DNA of 64,000 nt from an uncultured Opitutia bacterium (GTDB lineage Bacteria > Verrucomicrobiota > Verrucomicrobiia > Opitutales > UBA953): assembly GCA_945957395.1 (NCBI GenBank), contig CAMFKE010000002.1, forward strand, positions 62,001 through 126,000, written 5' to 3'. Shown piece by piece: positions 8,907 to 17,057 of the stretch. Under the pieces are notes generated by a model that was not told the DNA's origin, ran no database searches, and worked only from the letters and a program-made list of their open reading frames with translations. Position numbers and translations under genes: made by a program. Each line of letters begins with the position of its first letter. Position 1 is the stretch's first letter.

Positions 8907-9713
8907 TTAGAAGAAGCCCTTGGCGCGCAGGTGCTGCATGGCGTTGCGCGAGGCGTTGTCCTGGGCGGCGCGGCCGGCGCGCTCGGAGGTCTTGGTGTGG
9001 CGCAGCTCCTCGATGATGTCGTCGATGGTGGCGGCGTCGGACTCGACCGGGTGCGTGACGGGCTTGCAGCCCATGGAGCGGTAGCGCTTGCCGTCCTTGG
9101 CGAAGTAGAGGGAGGGCACCGGGATGTTCTCGCGGCGGATGTAGAGCCAGATGTCGAGCTCGGTCCAGTCGAGCAGGGGCTGCACGCGGATGTGTTCGCC
9201 CGGCTTGAGGCGGGTGGTGAACTGGCCCCAGAACTCGGGGGGCTGGTCGCGGTAATCCCACTCCGAGTCGGCGTTGCGCGGCGAGAAGTAGCGCTCCTTG
9301 GCGCGGGTCGGGTCCTCGTCGCGGCGCACGCCGGTGATGAGGGCCTGCCACTTGAACTCGGCGATGGTGGCCTTGAGGGGGACGGACTTGAGCTCCTGGG
9401 TGACGGTGAGGGCGTCGTGGGTCTCGTAGGAGATGCCGCGCTTGAGGGCCTCCTCGTTCTTGCGGATCACGAGGTCGAGACCGTGCCACTTGGAGGCCCA
9501 GTCGCGGAACTCGTACATCTCGTCAAACTCGTAGGTGGTGTCGATGTGCAGGAGCTGGAAGGGGACCTTGCCGCCGAAGGCCTTGCGGGCGAGCCAGATG
9601 AGGACGTTGGAGTCCTTGCCCATCGACCAGGGCATGCAGATGGAGTCGAAATTCGCGACGGCTTCGCGCAGCAGGTAGACGGAGTTGGCTTCGAGTTTGT
9701 CTAGGTGGTCCAT
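8907..9713 (-). CDS. cysD: Sulfate adenylyltransferase subunit 2
   Basis: Small catalytic subunit of ATP sulfurylase; forms APS from sulfate and ATP together with CysN. 268 residues from the ATG at 9713 (MDHLDKLEANSVYLLREA), the usual CysD N-terminus; the frame remains open upstream but that part is non-conserved repeat sequence. Visible are the PP-loop SMGKDSNVL, the segment TGVRRDEDPTRAKER and the C-terminal GCKPVTHPVES. Second to last in the cys operon, with 123-bp and 129-bp gaps on either side, both filled by inverted repeats. Confidence 0.96.
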   Translation of the reverse strand: MDHLDKLEANSVYLLREAVANFDSICMPWSMGKDSNVLIWLARKAFGGKVPFQLLHIDTTYEFDEMYEFRDWASKWHGLDLVIRKNEEALKRGISYETHDALTVTQELKSVPLKATIAEFKWQALITGVRRDEDPTRAKERYFSPRNADSEWDYRDQPPEFWGQFTTRLKPGEHIRVQPLLDWTELDIWLYIRRENIPVPSLYFAKDGKRYRSMGCKPVTHPVESDAATIDDIIEELRHTKTSERAGRAAQDNASRNAMQHLRAKGFF

Positions 9714-9720
9714 GACGGAG

Positions 9721-9847
9721 GTGACAGTTGTCAGTTGAAAGTTGATGGAAGGAGAGGAGCGGAGGCAGGTTGACGGTGATGGTTGACCGGTGGGAGCGAA
9801 GGGCCGGGCGCGCCGGCACCTATCAACTGTCACCTATCAACTTTTCC
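9721..9847. repeat. Word-based inverted repeat between cysH and cysD
   Basis: Perfect inverted segments GTGACAGTTG (9721-9730) against 9824-9833, and AAAGTTGAT near 9739-9747 against the ATCAACTTT near 9836-9844. The right arm is itself a tandem of two copies of a 14-base word on the minus strand (AGTTGATAGGTGAC) and runs through the cysH stop codon (9837-9839). The words differ from those upstream of cysNC but the architecture is the same. Confidence 0.8.
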
Positions 9848-10562
9848 TCCTGAACGCGGTGTGCAGACCGCACTCGGTCTTGTTGAAGCCGGTCCAGCGG
9901 CCGGCGCGCTCGTCCTCGCCCTCGCCTACGGGGCGGGTGCAGTGGATGCAACCGATGGAGCGGTAGCCGCGGTCCTGGAGCGGGTTGTAAGGCAGGTTGC
10001 CCGAGCGGATGTAGTCCCAGATCCGGTCGCGTGACCAGTCGGTGACGGGGTTGAGCTTCCACAGCGAATGCCCGGGATTGGTCTCGTCCTCGACATGTTC
10101 GAGGATGCCGGTGTCGGCGCGCACGGAGGACTGCTCGCGGCGCACGCCGGTGATCCAGCAGTCGAGGTTTTGCAGCTTGGCGCGAAGGGGGACGACCTTG
10201 CGGGTGTTGCAGCACAGGTCGGGGTCGCTCTTCCAAAGTTCGGGGCCGAGGGCCTCGTTCTGCTGTTCGACGGTGAGATCGGGGACGAGCGACTCGATGG
10301 CGATGCCCCAGTGTTGCTCCAGCTTGGACTTCAACGCGTAGGTCTCGGGGAAGAGCAGCCCGGTATCGAGGGTGAACACGGGCAGCCTAGCCCCGGCCTT
10401 CAGCGCGAGGTCGATGGCGACGATGCCCGCCCCCTGGAAGCTGGTGCCGAAGGCGGCGCGGGCGCCGAAGGTGTCCCACGCCCAGCGCAGGCGCGCGGAG
10501 GCGTCGAGGGAGGCCAGTTTCGCATTCAGCGTTTGGATACCGGCGGGGTCGGAGGGAAGCAT
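9837..10562 (-). CDS. cysH: Phosphoadenylyl/adenylyl-sulfate reductase, [4Fe-4S] APS-type
   Basis: Reduces activated sulfate to sulfite with thioredoxin. 241 residues from the ATG at 10562 (MLPSDPAGIQ); upstream in-frame sequence is unconserved. The PP-loop-like region is AAFGTSFQGAG. Two cysteine pairs, Cys117-Cys118 (DLCCNTRK) and Cys205/Cys208 (IGCIHC), are the [4Fe-4S] ligands of bacterial APS reductases and are absent from PAPS-specific enzymes; the catalytic cysteine is Cys231 in KTECGLH. On this basis the likely substrate is APS. It sits between cysI (105-bp gap) and cysD. Its last codons and stop lie inside an inverted-repeat arm. Confidence 0.93.
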   Translation of the reverse strand: MLPSDPAGIQTLNAKLASLDASARLRWAWDTFGARAAFGTSFQGAGIVAIDLALKAGARLPVFTLDTGLLFPETYALKSKLEQHWGIAIESLVPDLTVEQQNEALGPELWKSDPDLCCNTRKVVPLRAKLQNLDCWITGVRREQSSVRADTGILEHVEDETNPGHSLWKLNPVTDWSRDRIWDYIRSGNLPYNPLQDRGYRSIGCIHCTRPVGEGEDERAGRWTGFNKTECGLHTAFRRKS

Positions 10563-10667
10563 GGCGTGGAGGGGTGGCCGTGGAGGCGGAGTCCGGCAGG
10601 GGCGTTCTGGACGCGCCGAGCGGCGGCGGCCCGGGCCGCCCATGCCGGAACTCCGATATCCTGGGTG

Positions 10668-12416
10668 TTACTTGCCGGCCTCGGGCAGGAGCACGCGGGT
10701 GGCGAAGTCGCCGAAGCGCTCGGAGGCGTCGCGACGCTCGGCCTTGAACCGGGTGAAGAGCGGGAGCAGTTCGGCGGCGAAGTCCTCGCGCTTCACGTTC
10801 TCCTTGTAGATCTTGTTGAGGCGCGTGCCGGTGCCGTCGGCGCCGAGCATGAGGTTGTACTTGCCGGGGGCGCGTCCCACGAAGCCGATCTCGGCCAGGT
10901 AGGGGCGGGCGCAGCCGTTGGGGCAGCCGGTGGCGCGGATGATGATGTCCTCCTGCGGGATGCCGGCCTGGCCGAGGAGGCCCTCGATCTGGGTGAGGAT
11001 GGCGGGCATCTCGCGCTCGGCTTCGGCGAGGGCCAGGCCGCAGGTGGGCAGGGACACGCAGGCCATGCTGTTCTTGCGGATGGCGTGCACCTTCGAGAGC
11101 GGGTCGACGCCGTGGGCGAGGAAGTCGGCCTCGACGGCGGCCTTGTCGGATTCCTTGATGCCGCAGAGGATGAAGTTCTGGAAGGCGGTGCAGCGGAACT
11201 CGGGCTTGTACTTGCCGACGATGTGGCGCAGGGCGGTGCGCAGGCGGTAGTCGCCCTCGTCCTTGATGCGGCCGGAGGGCACATACACGGTGAGGTACCA
11301 GGAGCCGTCGATCGCCTTGCCCCAGCCGTAGGTGTCGCCCTGGCGGTGGAAGCTGAAGGGACGCGAGGGCGCCAGCGGAGCGCCCAGGCGCTCGGCGAGC
11401 TGGCCGCGGAACCACTCCACGCCCTTTTCCTGGAGCACGTACTTGATGCGGGCGTGCTTGCGGTTCGTGCGGTCGCCGAAGTCGCGGTGGATGGTGATCA
11501 CGGCCTTGGCCGCGTCGATGAGGCGGGCGCGCGGGATGAAGCAGACGATGTCGGCCAGGCGCGGGTAGGTCTCCTTGTTGCCATGCGAGGTGCCCATGCC
11601 GCCGCCGGCGGTGAGGTTGTAGCCGACGACCTCGTCGTTCTCGACGATGGCGACGAAGCCCAGGTCGTTGGCGAACAGGTCCACGTCGTTCACGCCCGGC
11701 AGCGCGAAGGCGATTTTGAACTTACGCGGCAGGTAGGTCTTGCCGTAGAGCGGGTCGACGGGGTTGCCGGACTCGTCGTGGTCGGCGGGGGGCGGCGCGT
11801 AGGGGTTGGGGGCGTCCTTCGGGATGGCCTTGAGGGTCTGAATCTCGTCGGAAAGGTTGATCGGGTAGCCGTCCACCCAGATGGAGTGGTAGGAGGTGGC
11901 CGCCGGCAGCAGGGCGTTGGTGAGCTCGAAGGCGTCCTTCTCGATCTGCTTCTGCGCATTGGAGGCGGTCGGGATGGACGGGAAGAGCACATTGCGGTTC
12001 ACGTCGCCGCAGGTCGCCAGGGTCGTGGAAAGCGCCTCGTGGATGGCCTTGATGAGGCGACCGATCTTGGACTGCACGACGCCGTGGAACTGGAAGGTCT
12101 GGCGCGTGGTCAGACGCAGCGTGCCGTTGGCGTACTTGCCCGCGATCTCGTCGTAAACCAGGTAGGTTTCAGGCGCCGTGATGCCGCCGGTCTGGCGCGT
12201 GCGCACCATCACGGAATATTCCTTGCCGACCTTGCGCTTGTCGCGGTCGTCCTGCTGATACATCCCGTGGAACTTGATGAACTGCTCGTCATCCTCGGTG
12301 AAACGGACCGCATTGGGGTCCGCCAGCGTCTCGCGAATCGCCCCGTCCAGCGACGGATGCGCCGTCTTGAGATGTTCATTCTTGGTCAGCGGCTTGGCGG
12401 GGGGCGTGTCGGACAT
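10668..12416 (-). CDS. cysI: Assimilatory sulfite reductase, siroheme/[4Fe-4S] subunit
   Basis: Six-electron reduction of sulfite to sulfide. 582 residues with the duplicated ferredoxin-like/siroheme domains: the first half contains TLRLTTRQTFQFHGV and CGDVNRNVL, and the C-terminal cofactor site has the two cysteine pairs in ACVSLPTCGLA and TGCPNGCARPY. Length and motifs fit the CysI hemoprotein; no flavoprotein CysJ is adjacent, so electrons may come from ferredoxin or a reductase elsewhere. First gene of the minus-strand cys operon, divergent from the siroheme-pathway methyltransferase, with a palindrome in the shared promoter. Confidence 0.96.
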   Translation of the reverse strand: MSDTPPAKPLTKNEHLKTAHPSLDGAIRETLADPNAVRFTEDDEQFIKFHGMYQQDDRDKRKVGKEYSVMVRTRQTGGITAPETYLVYDEIAGKYANGTLRLTTRQTFQFHGVVQSKIGRLIKAIHEALSTTLATCGDVNRNVLFPSIPTASNAQKQIEKDAFELTNALLPAATSYHSIWVDGYPINLSDEIQTLKAIPKDAPNPYAPPPADHDESGNPVDPLYGKTYLPRKFKIAFALPGVNDVDLFANDLGFVAIVENDEVVGYNLTAGGGMGTSHGNKETYPRLADIVCFIPRARLIDAAKAVITIHRDFGDRTNRKHARIKYVLQEKGVEWFRGQLAERLGAPLAPSRPFSFHRQGDTYGWGKAIDGSWYLTVYVPSGRIKDEGDYRLRTALRHIVGKYKPEFRCTAFQNFILCGIKESDKAAVEADFLAHGVDPLSKVHAIRKNSMACVSLPTCGLALAEAEREMPAILTQIEGLLGQAGIPQEDIIIRATGCPNGCARPYLAEIGFVGRAPGKYNLMLGADGTGTRLNKIYKENVKREDFAAELLPLFTRFKAERRDASERFGDFATRVLLPEAGK

Positions 12417-12457
12417 TGGCTTGTTGAGTTAAGTTGTGCGATTTGTGTGAAAAAGAG

Positions 12458-12484
12458 ATTTGCCGAATCCTGAATTTGGCAAAT
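12458..12484. promoter_or_regulatory. 27-bp palindrome in the cysI/cobA divergent promoter
   Basis: Arms ATTTGCCGAAT and ATTTGGCAAAT complement each other at 10 of 11 positions around a 5-base centre. It is the most symmetric element in the 110-bp AT-rich gap, 42 bases from each start codon, and so is positioned to control both genes. The cognate regulator is unknown. Confidence 0.6.
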
Positions 12485-12526
12485 ACTTTTTTCCAAACTC
12501 AGCAACTAAACTTTCAGGCAAGCCTC

Positions 12527-13297
12527 ATGAACTCTGCGAAAACCCAGGAAAAGAATCCCGCCCAAGTCACCCTCCTGGGCGCCGGACCGGGAGACCCCGA
12601 GCTGATCACCGTGCGCGGACTGAACCGCCTGAGAGCGGCGGAAGTTCTAATCTACGACGATTTGGCGGGAGACGAACTGCCGGACGAAGCACCTGCCGGG
12701 TGTGAAAAAATCTATGTAGGGAAACGGTCGGGCAAGCACAATAGACCTCAGGCCGAAATCAACGCGTTAATCTTGGAAAAGGCGCGTCAGGGCAAACGCG
12801 TGGTCAGGCTCAAGGGTGGCGATGTGTTCGTGTTCGGGCGAGGCGGCGAAGAGATCGAGGCCCTCGCGGCCGCGGGCATCGGTTTCGAAGTGGTGCCCGG
12901 CATCACCTCGGCCCTCGCCGCCGGCGCCGCCGCGCACATCCCCCTCACCCACCGCGACCTCGCCTCCTCGCTCGTCTTCGTGACCGGCCACGAGGCGACT
13001 AAGCCCGGCGACCCCGGCGTGCCGTGGGAGCAGTACGCGAAACTGAAAGCCACGCTGTGCCTGTACATGGGCACCGTGCGCCTGCCCATCATCGCCGGCC
13101 GCCTCATCACCGGAGGCCTCCCGCGCGATACGCCGGCGGCGGCGGTCATCCGCGCCGGCCACCCCGACATGCGCATCGAATCCTTCGACCTCGGCCGCGC
13201 CGCCGACGGCGAACTGTGCGGGCGCGTCGTGTCCCCCGCCATCGTCATCATCGGCGATGTCGCGCGCTACGCCGGGGGCGTGCCAACAGCTCGCTAA
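12527..13297 (+). CDS. cobA: Uroporphyrinogen-III C-methyltransferase (SUMT)
   Basis: SAM-dependent double methylation of uroporphyrinogen III to precorrin-2, the precursor of the siroheme that CysI needs. 256 residues from the ATG at 12527; the open frame extends upstream to 12434 but through the promoter. Family motifs in order: VTLLGAGPGDPELITVRG (SAM site), VRLKGGDVFVFGRGGEE, VVPGITSA, IPLTHRD and a C-terminal SPAIVIIGDV. It is a stand-alone SUMT without the CysG dehydrogenase/ferrochelatase half. Divergent placement from the sulfite reductase operon suggests common control. Confidence 0.95.
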   Translation: MNSAKTQEKNPAQVTLLGAGPGDPELITVRGLNRLRAAEVLIYDDLAGDELPDEAPAGCEKIYVGKRSGKHNRPQAEINALILEKARQGKRVVRLKGGDVFVFGRGGEEIEALAAAGIGFEVVPGITSALAAGAAAHIPLTHRDLASSLVFVTGHEATKPGDPGVPWEQYAKLKATLCLYMGTVRLPIIAGRLITGGLPRDTPAAAVIRAGHPDMRIESFDLGRAADGELCGRVVSPAIVIIGDVARYAGGVPTAR

Positions 13298-13313
13298 AAC
13301 AGCCGGAGAGGGC

Positions 13314-14006
13314 TTACCTGCTTTTCCCGGAGGAGAGAATCCGGACAAGCCGCATCAAGTCTTCCTCCGTCACATCCACGAAGGAGTCGAGCGAGCGCAG
13401 GGCGGCCACCACCTCGTCGTGCGAGATTTCTTTCCCCGCAGGAAGCGCCTCGCGCCGGTTCCAATACGCGGGGTAACGACGCCACCGGAACAGGGCGTTA
13501 AAGGCGACCGCCACGAGCACGAGCGTCAGCGCGTTGATCAGCACGGGCGACCAGATGAAAGAGAACCCAAGCTCACGCACCGAGGCGCCGCCGATGACGG
13601 CGGTCAGCGCCGTGGCGCCACCGGGCGGGTGGATGCAACGGAACACATGCATGAGTCCGATGGATACACCCACGGCGCACGCACCGGCCAGCGTGACATC
13701 CGGGATGGTCTTCGCGCAAAGCACGCCGACCAGAGCCGAAAGCGCATGCCCGGCAATGACCGGCCACGGCTGCGAAAGCGCGCCATGAGGAACACCGAAG
13801 AGCAGCACGGCGCTCGCCCCCATGGAGGCGATGAGCATCGACGCCCCCTGCAGATGAAGCGTTGCGCGGCAAAACAGTATCAGCAGAGCGATGGACACGA
13901 ATCCGCCCGCCAGCGAAACCAGCTTCTCCCGGCCGCTCACGGAGTTCAGTTCCACGCCAAGCCAGCCGCTCAGGCTGCGCCAAGTGACCGGCAGGATCTT
14001 ACGCAT
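13314..14006 (-). CDS. HPP-family integral membrane protein
   Basis: 230 residues from the ATG at 14006. About four or five hydrophobic helices cover residues 25-175, including LVSLAGGFVSIALLILFC, GASMLIASMGASAVLLF and the family signature CIHPPGGATAL; a soluble C-terminal tail of about 50 residues ends EEDLMRLVRILSS. HPP proteins have been linked to nitrite transport in plastids, which would suit the neighbouring FNR/DNR-like regulator, but the substrate here is not proven. Its start overlaps the end of the DUF2249 gene by 8 bases, indicating one cupin-DUF2249-HPP transcript. Confidence 0.85.
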   Translation of the reverse strand: MRKILPVTWRSLSGWLGVELNSVSGREKLVSLAGGFVSIALLILFCRATLHLQGASMLIASMGASAVLLFGVPHGALSQPWPVIAGHALSALVGVLCAKTIPDVTLAGACAVGVSIGLMHVFRCIHPPGGATALTAVIGGASVRELGFSFIWSPVLINALTLVLVAVAFNALFRWRRYPAYWNRREALPAGKEISHDEVVAALRSLDSFVDVTEEDLMRLVRILSSGKSR

Positions 14007-14319
14007 GTTGGCCGCAGGAGCCGCTCGGACGCGTGGTGAGCATGGCGTCATGCCGCTCAGTCTCCCCGGCTTCGAGCGGGCGCAGCTTCGTGATGCGCAC
14101 CTCGGCGAACCCGGGCTCGTCACGCAGGTAGTCCCAGCGGAAGGCGCCGGGATAAATCGCTTCGAGCTGGAAACGCAGCGGCTCGGGCGCGTGCCCGTTG
14201 CGCAGCACGAACCAATCGCCCTCGGCGAGGTCGCGGCAGCGCCCGATCACGAGCCCGTGCTTGCGCGAACAGGGGATTTCAAGGCCGTCGATGAGTTTGT
14301 CGGAGGGTATGTCGGTCAT
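13999..14319 (-). CDS. DUF2249-domain protein
   Basis: 106 residues. The central part has the DUF2249 pattern: DGLEIPCSRKHGLVIGRCRD, then GDWFVLRNGHAPEPLRFQLE, then YPGAFRWDYL, then VRITK. These small proteins are commonly associated with nitric-oxide/denitrification regulators and hemerythrin or cupin partners; the biochemical role is undefined. The assignment is from remembered domain consensus. It lies 28 bases downstream of the cupin gene and overlaps the HPP gene. Confidence 0.75.
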   Translation of the reverse strand: MTDIPSDKLIDGLEIPCSRKHGLVIGRCRDLAEGDWFVLRNGHAPEPLRFQLEAIYPGAFRWDYLRDEPGFAEVRITKLRPLEAGETERHDAMLTTRPSGSCGQHA

Positions 14320-14347
14320 GGGAAAGGTCGGTTCGGCACCAGGGCGA

Positions 14348-14686
14348 TCAGGGCTTGGGCAGCAGGGTGAGCAGCATGGAGAACTTCTCCACCGCCACGA
14401 GGGCGTGAGGCAGGTTGGGCGGCATGTAGATCACATCGCCGGCGACCACGCGGCGCACCTCGCCCGCCAGCGAGAAATCACACACGCCGGAGAGTATCTG
14501 CACGATCGCCGGGCGCGTGCTCGTGTGCTCCGTGAGCTGCGCTCCCGCGTCGAAGCCGAACAGCACAAGGCGTCCTTCGCCTCCGCGCGCCACCGTGCGG
14601 CTCACGATGCCGTTGGCGGCGTATTGGGTTTCGTCCTCCCAGCGCAGCACGCGCGGGGTGTCGGTGAAAATGGGGATCTCGGCCAT
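14348..14686 (-). CDS. Small cupin-domain protein
   Basis: 112 residues from the ATG at 14686 (MAEIPIFTDTPRVL); longer in-frame starts run into the divergent regulator and are unconserved. A single beta-barrel with cupin motif 1-like sequence GAQLTEHTSTRPAIVQILSG and motif 2-like GDVIYMPPNLPHALVA, which keeps the H/P metal-binding features. First gene of the cupin-DUF2249-HPP operon; an FNR/DNR-type palindrome lies 35 bases upstream of its start. Possible roles are metal or NO sensing, or scavenging; not determinable from sequence. Confidence 0.85.
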   Translation of the reverse strand: MAEIPIFTDTPRVLRWEDETQYAANGIVSRTVARGGEGRLVLFGFDAGAQLTEHTSTRPAIVQILSGVCDFSLAGEVRRVVAGDVIYMPPNLPHALVAVEKFSMLLTLLPKP

Positions 14687-14720
14687 GACGCACAGTTTAA
14701 CACGATGCGCGCCGCGCGCC

Positions 14721-14734
14721 ATGACGCGCGTCAA
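14721..14734. promoter_or_regulatory. FNR/DNR-type binding site candidate
   Basis: ATGAC-GCGC-GTCAA fits the Crp/Fnr-family pattern TTGA(T/C)-N4-(A/G)TCAA with one mismatch. It is centred in the 113-bp region between the divergent cupin operon and the Crp/Fnr gene, 35 bases upstream of the cupin ATG. Confidence 0.55.
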
Positions 14735-14799
14735 GAAACCCGGCGATGCCTCCACGCCGCCGATGGACAAACGCCCGCACGCCTGTTTCCCTGCGAAAC

Positions 14800-15498
14800 A
14801 TGAGCCCTTCGCGAAACCCGACCCCGCTCGCCGGCATCCGCGCCACACTCGCCGCCTCCCGCGTGTTCGACGGGCTCCCCGCCGCCGACCTCGGGCGGAT
14901 CGCCGGCTTCTCGCGCCTCGTGCGATTGGACAGGGACGCCTCACTTTTCCGTGAAGGCGACGCCTCGCGCGGCTTCTTCGTCGTCCAATCCGGAGTCATC
15001 CTCGTGCACCGTTCGGACGCGCAGGGTCGCGAGCAGGTGCTGCACCAGCTCGAGCCCGGAGACTCCTTCGCCGAGGCGTCCATGACCGCCCCCGGCGGCT
15101 ACCCGGCCGACGCGAAGGCGATCACGCCGGCGTGCGTCGTGCACATACCGAAGGACGCGTTCATCGCCGACCTGGCGCGCAATCCCGAGTTGGCGCTGCG
15201 CATCATCGCCTCGCTCAGCCGGCACATACGCGGGCTGGCCGACCGCATGCGCACCTTGCACACGCAGGATGCCGACGCCCGGCTCGCCGCCCACCTGCTC
15301 GCCCTGTCCGACGCCGCCCGCTGCGCCGAATTCACGCTGCCCACCACGCGCCGCGTTCTGGCGGCGAACCTCGGCATGGCCGAGGAAACGCTCTCCCGCG
15401 CCTTCGCCCGGTTGAAAACCGGAGGGCTCGTGATCGCGCAGGCCCGGCGCATCCGCATCCGCGACCGCGCCGCACTCGCCAACGCGGCGCGCGCCTGA
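14800..15498 (+). CDS. Crp/Fnr-family transcriptional regulator (DNR-like)
   Basis: 232 residues from the ATG at 14800. The N-terminal cyclic-nucleotide-binding fold spans about residues 20-125 (FREGDASRGFFVVQSG, GREQVLHQLEPGDSFAE), followed by the long dimer helix and a winged helix-turn-helix at about 165-220 with TRRVLAANLGMAEETLSRAFARL. There are no N-terminal cysteines of the FNR iron-sulfur type, so a DNR/NNR-like or heme/ligand-sensing type is more likely. It is divergent from cupin-DUF2249-HPP with a matching half-site pair between, so it probably controls that operon. Confidence 0.9.
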   Translation: MSPSRNPTPLAGIRATLAASRVFDGLPAADLGRIAGFSRLVRLDRDASLFREGDASRGFFVVQSGVILVHRSDAQGREQVLHQLEPGDSFAEASMTAPGGYPADAKAITPACVVHIPKDAFIADLARNPELALRIIASLSRHIRGLADRMRTLHTQDADARLAAHLLALSDAARCAEFTLPTTRRVLAANLGMAEETLSRAFARLKTGGLVIAQARRIRIRDRAALANAARA

Positions 15499-15742
15499 CC
15501 CGATTGCCGGAAAAAGAGAAAGCGCGCTCAGATCGAACTGCATAACGGCAAATGACTCTTCACTCAAGCCGCGCAATTTCTCATGAGCCAAGCTCCATAT
15601 GGTGCCGCCAAACCACTAGTATTCTTTCGCAAAAATAGCGAATTTAACAAGCCCCCTCAGCTAGGCTCTTTAAAGTGACCGCCCCGGGCGCGCACGCGCT
15701 CTACGCTTTACGCTTCCCCCCGGCGCGGCAAAGTCGGCCACC
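15499..15742. other. Intergenic region with AT-rich promoter patch
   Basis: 244 bp between the Crp/Fnr gene and the S41 protease. An AT-rich stretch at about 15600-15680 contains the inverted repeat TTCGC-N7-GCGAA (15626-15642), a plausible operator or promoter of the protease gene. I see no ORF or RNA gene here. Confidence 0.4.
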
Positions 15743-17026
15743 ATGCCCCCGCGCCCGCCGATAAGCCGCCGACTCGCCGTCATCTCCGTGGCCGTGGGCT
15801 TCTCGACCTTCGCGCTCACCGCGATCCTCACGGAGCCCTCGATGCGCGCGTTCTTTTCGCCGTCGTTCCTCAGGGAATGGCTGCGCGTGGGCAAGGTGAT
15901 GCGCCTCACGCAGTCCAGGTTCGTGGACGAGCCGAAGGCCGATTTCGCCAAGCTCGGCCGCAACGCAGCGGCGGGCGCTGCCGCCTCGCTCGACCGGTAC
16001 ACCGAGTACCTGGACGAGGCCGCCTTCGCCGAACAAAACCGGCTGGCCGACCAACTCTTCACCGGCATCGGCATCCTCATGCAACCGGTGGACGGGCTCG
16101 TCACCGCCGAACGCGTCTACCCCGGCGGCGGCGCCGAAGCCGCCGGCCTGCGCCCCGGCGACCGCCTCGTGGCCGCCGACGGACACGACCTCACGGGCCT
16201 CTCCCTCGAGGACGCCGGCGCGAAAATCCGCGGCGCCGAAGGCACCTCGGTAAAATTGCGCGTGCTGCGCGCGGGCGAACCCGCCCCGCTCGAGTTCACC
16301 GTCACGCGCCGCACCGTCACCGTCACCACGGTGAGCGACTCGAAGCTGCTCGCCGACGGCGCCACCGCCTATGTGGCGATCGGCAATTTCCAAAGGAAAA
16401 CACCGCGCGAGGTCGCCGACGCCTTCGACGCGCTGCGCGCAAAGGGCGCACGCCGACTCATCCTCGACCTGCGTGGCAACCCGGGCGGGCTCGTGGACGC
16501 CGCCGCCGACACGGTGGGACTCTTCACGCCGAAAGGCTCGGTCGTCGCGCGGCTCGCCGGGCGCACCGCCGACGAATCCGAGACCTTCCGCACGCGACTC
16601 GAACCGGCCTACCCGCAAACGCCCGTGGCGGTGCTCATCGACGGCAACTCCGCCAGCGCCTCGGAAATCGTGGCGGGCGCCCTGCAGGACCACCGGCGCG
16701 CCGTGCTGGTGGGCGCGCGCACCTTCGGCAAGGGCCTCGTGCAAAGCATCTACCGGCTGGACGACACGACCGGACTGAAACTCACCACCGCACGCTACAC
16801 GCTGCCCGGCGGCCGCGCCATACACGGCAAGGGCGTCATGCCCGATGTGCCCGTGCTCGAGACCGCCGAAGCCGGCTCGCGCCGCTATGCCGAGGAGCCG
16901 CTCGTGAAGCACGCCGGGGGCCCCGACGCCTTCCGCGCCCGATTCGGCTATGCCCCCGAGGGCGACCGCACGCTCAACGCCGCGCTGGCGCTGCTGGCCG
17001 CCGCCGACACCGTGCCGGCACGCTAG
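15743..17026 (+). CDS. S41-family C-terminal processing protease
   Basis: Periplasmic serine protease of the CtpA/tail-specific type; 427 residues. An N-terminal hydrophobic segment (about residues 12-28, VISVAVGFSTFALTAILT) is a signal or anchor. A PDZ domain covers about 105-180 (GIGILMQPVDGLVTAERVYP, GLRPGDRLVAADG). The S41 catalytic core follows: LILDLRGNPGG, then the nucleophile region DGNSASASEIVAGAL and the catalytic lysine in GARTFGKGLVQ. The C-terminal segment carries the usual LPGGRAIHGKGVMPDV. It is followed after 31 bases by a small exported protein, possibly co-transcribed. Substrate unknown. Confidence 0.93.
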   Translation: MPPRPPISRRLAVISVAVGFSTFALTAILTEPSMRAFFSPSFLREWLRVGKVMRLTQSRFVDEPKADFAKLGRNAAAGAAASLDRYTEYLDEAAFAEQNRLADQLFTGIGILMQPVDGLVTAERVYPGGGAEAAGLRPGDRLVAADGHDLTGLSLEDAGAKIRGAEGTSVKLRVLRAGEPAPLEFTVTRRTVTVTTVSDSKLLADGATAYVAIGNFQRKTPREVADAFDALRAKGARRLILDLRGNPGGLVDAAADTVGLFTPKGSVVARLAGRTADESETFRTRLEPAYPQTPVAVLIDGNSASASEIVAGALQDHRRAVLVGARTFGKGLVQSIYRLDDTTGLKLTTARYTLPGGRAIHGKGVMPDVPVLETAEAGSRRYAEEPLVKHAGGPDAFRARFGYAPEGDRTLNAALALLAAADTVPAR

Positions 17027-17057
17027 CCCGGACCCAACAAAGCCCCCCCTCCAATCC

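Noticed and set aside
10068-12473. An 801-residue frame antisense to cysI and cysH
   Set aside because: Composition is Val/Gly/Ala/Asp-rich as expected from the reverse complement of GC-rich codons; it opposes well-identified genes.
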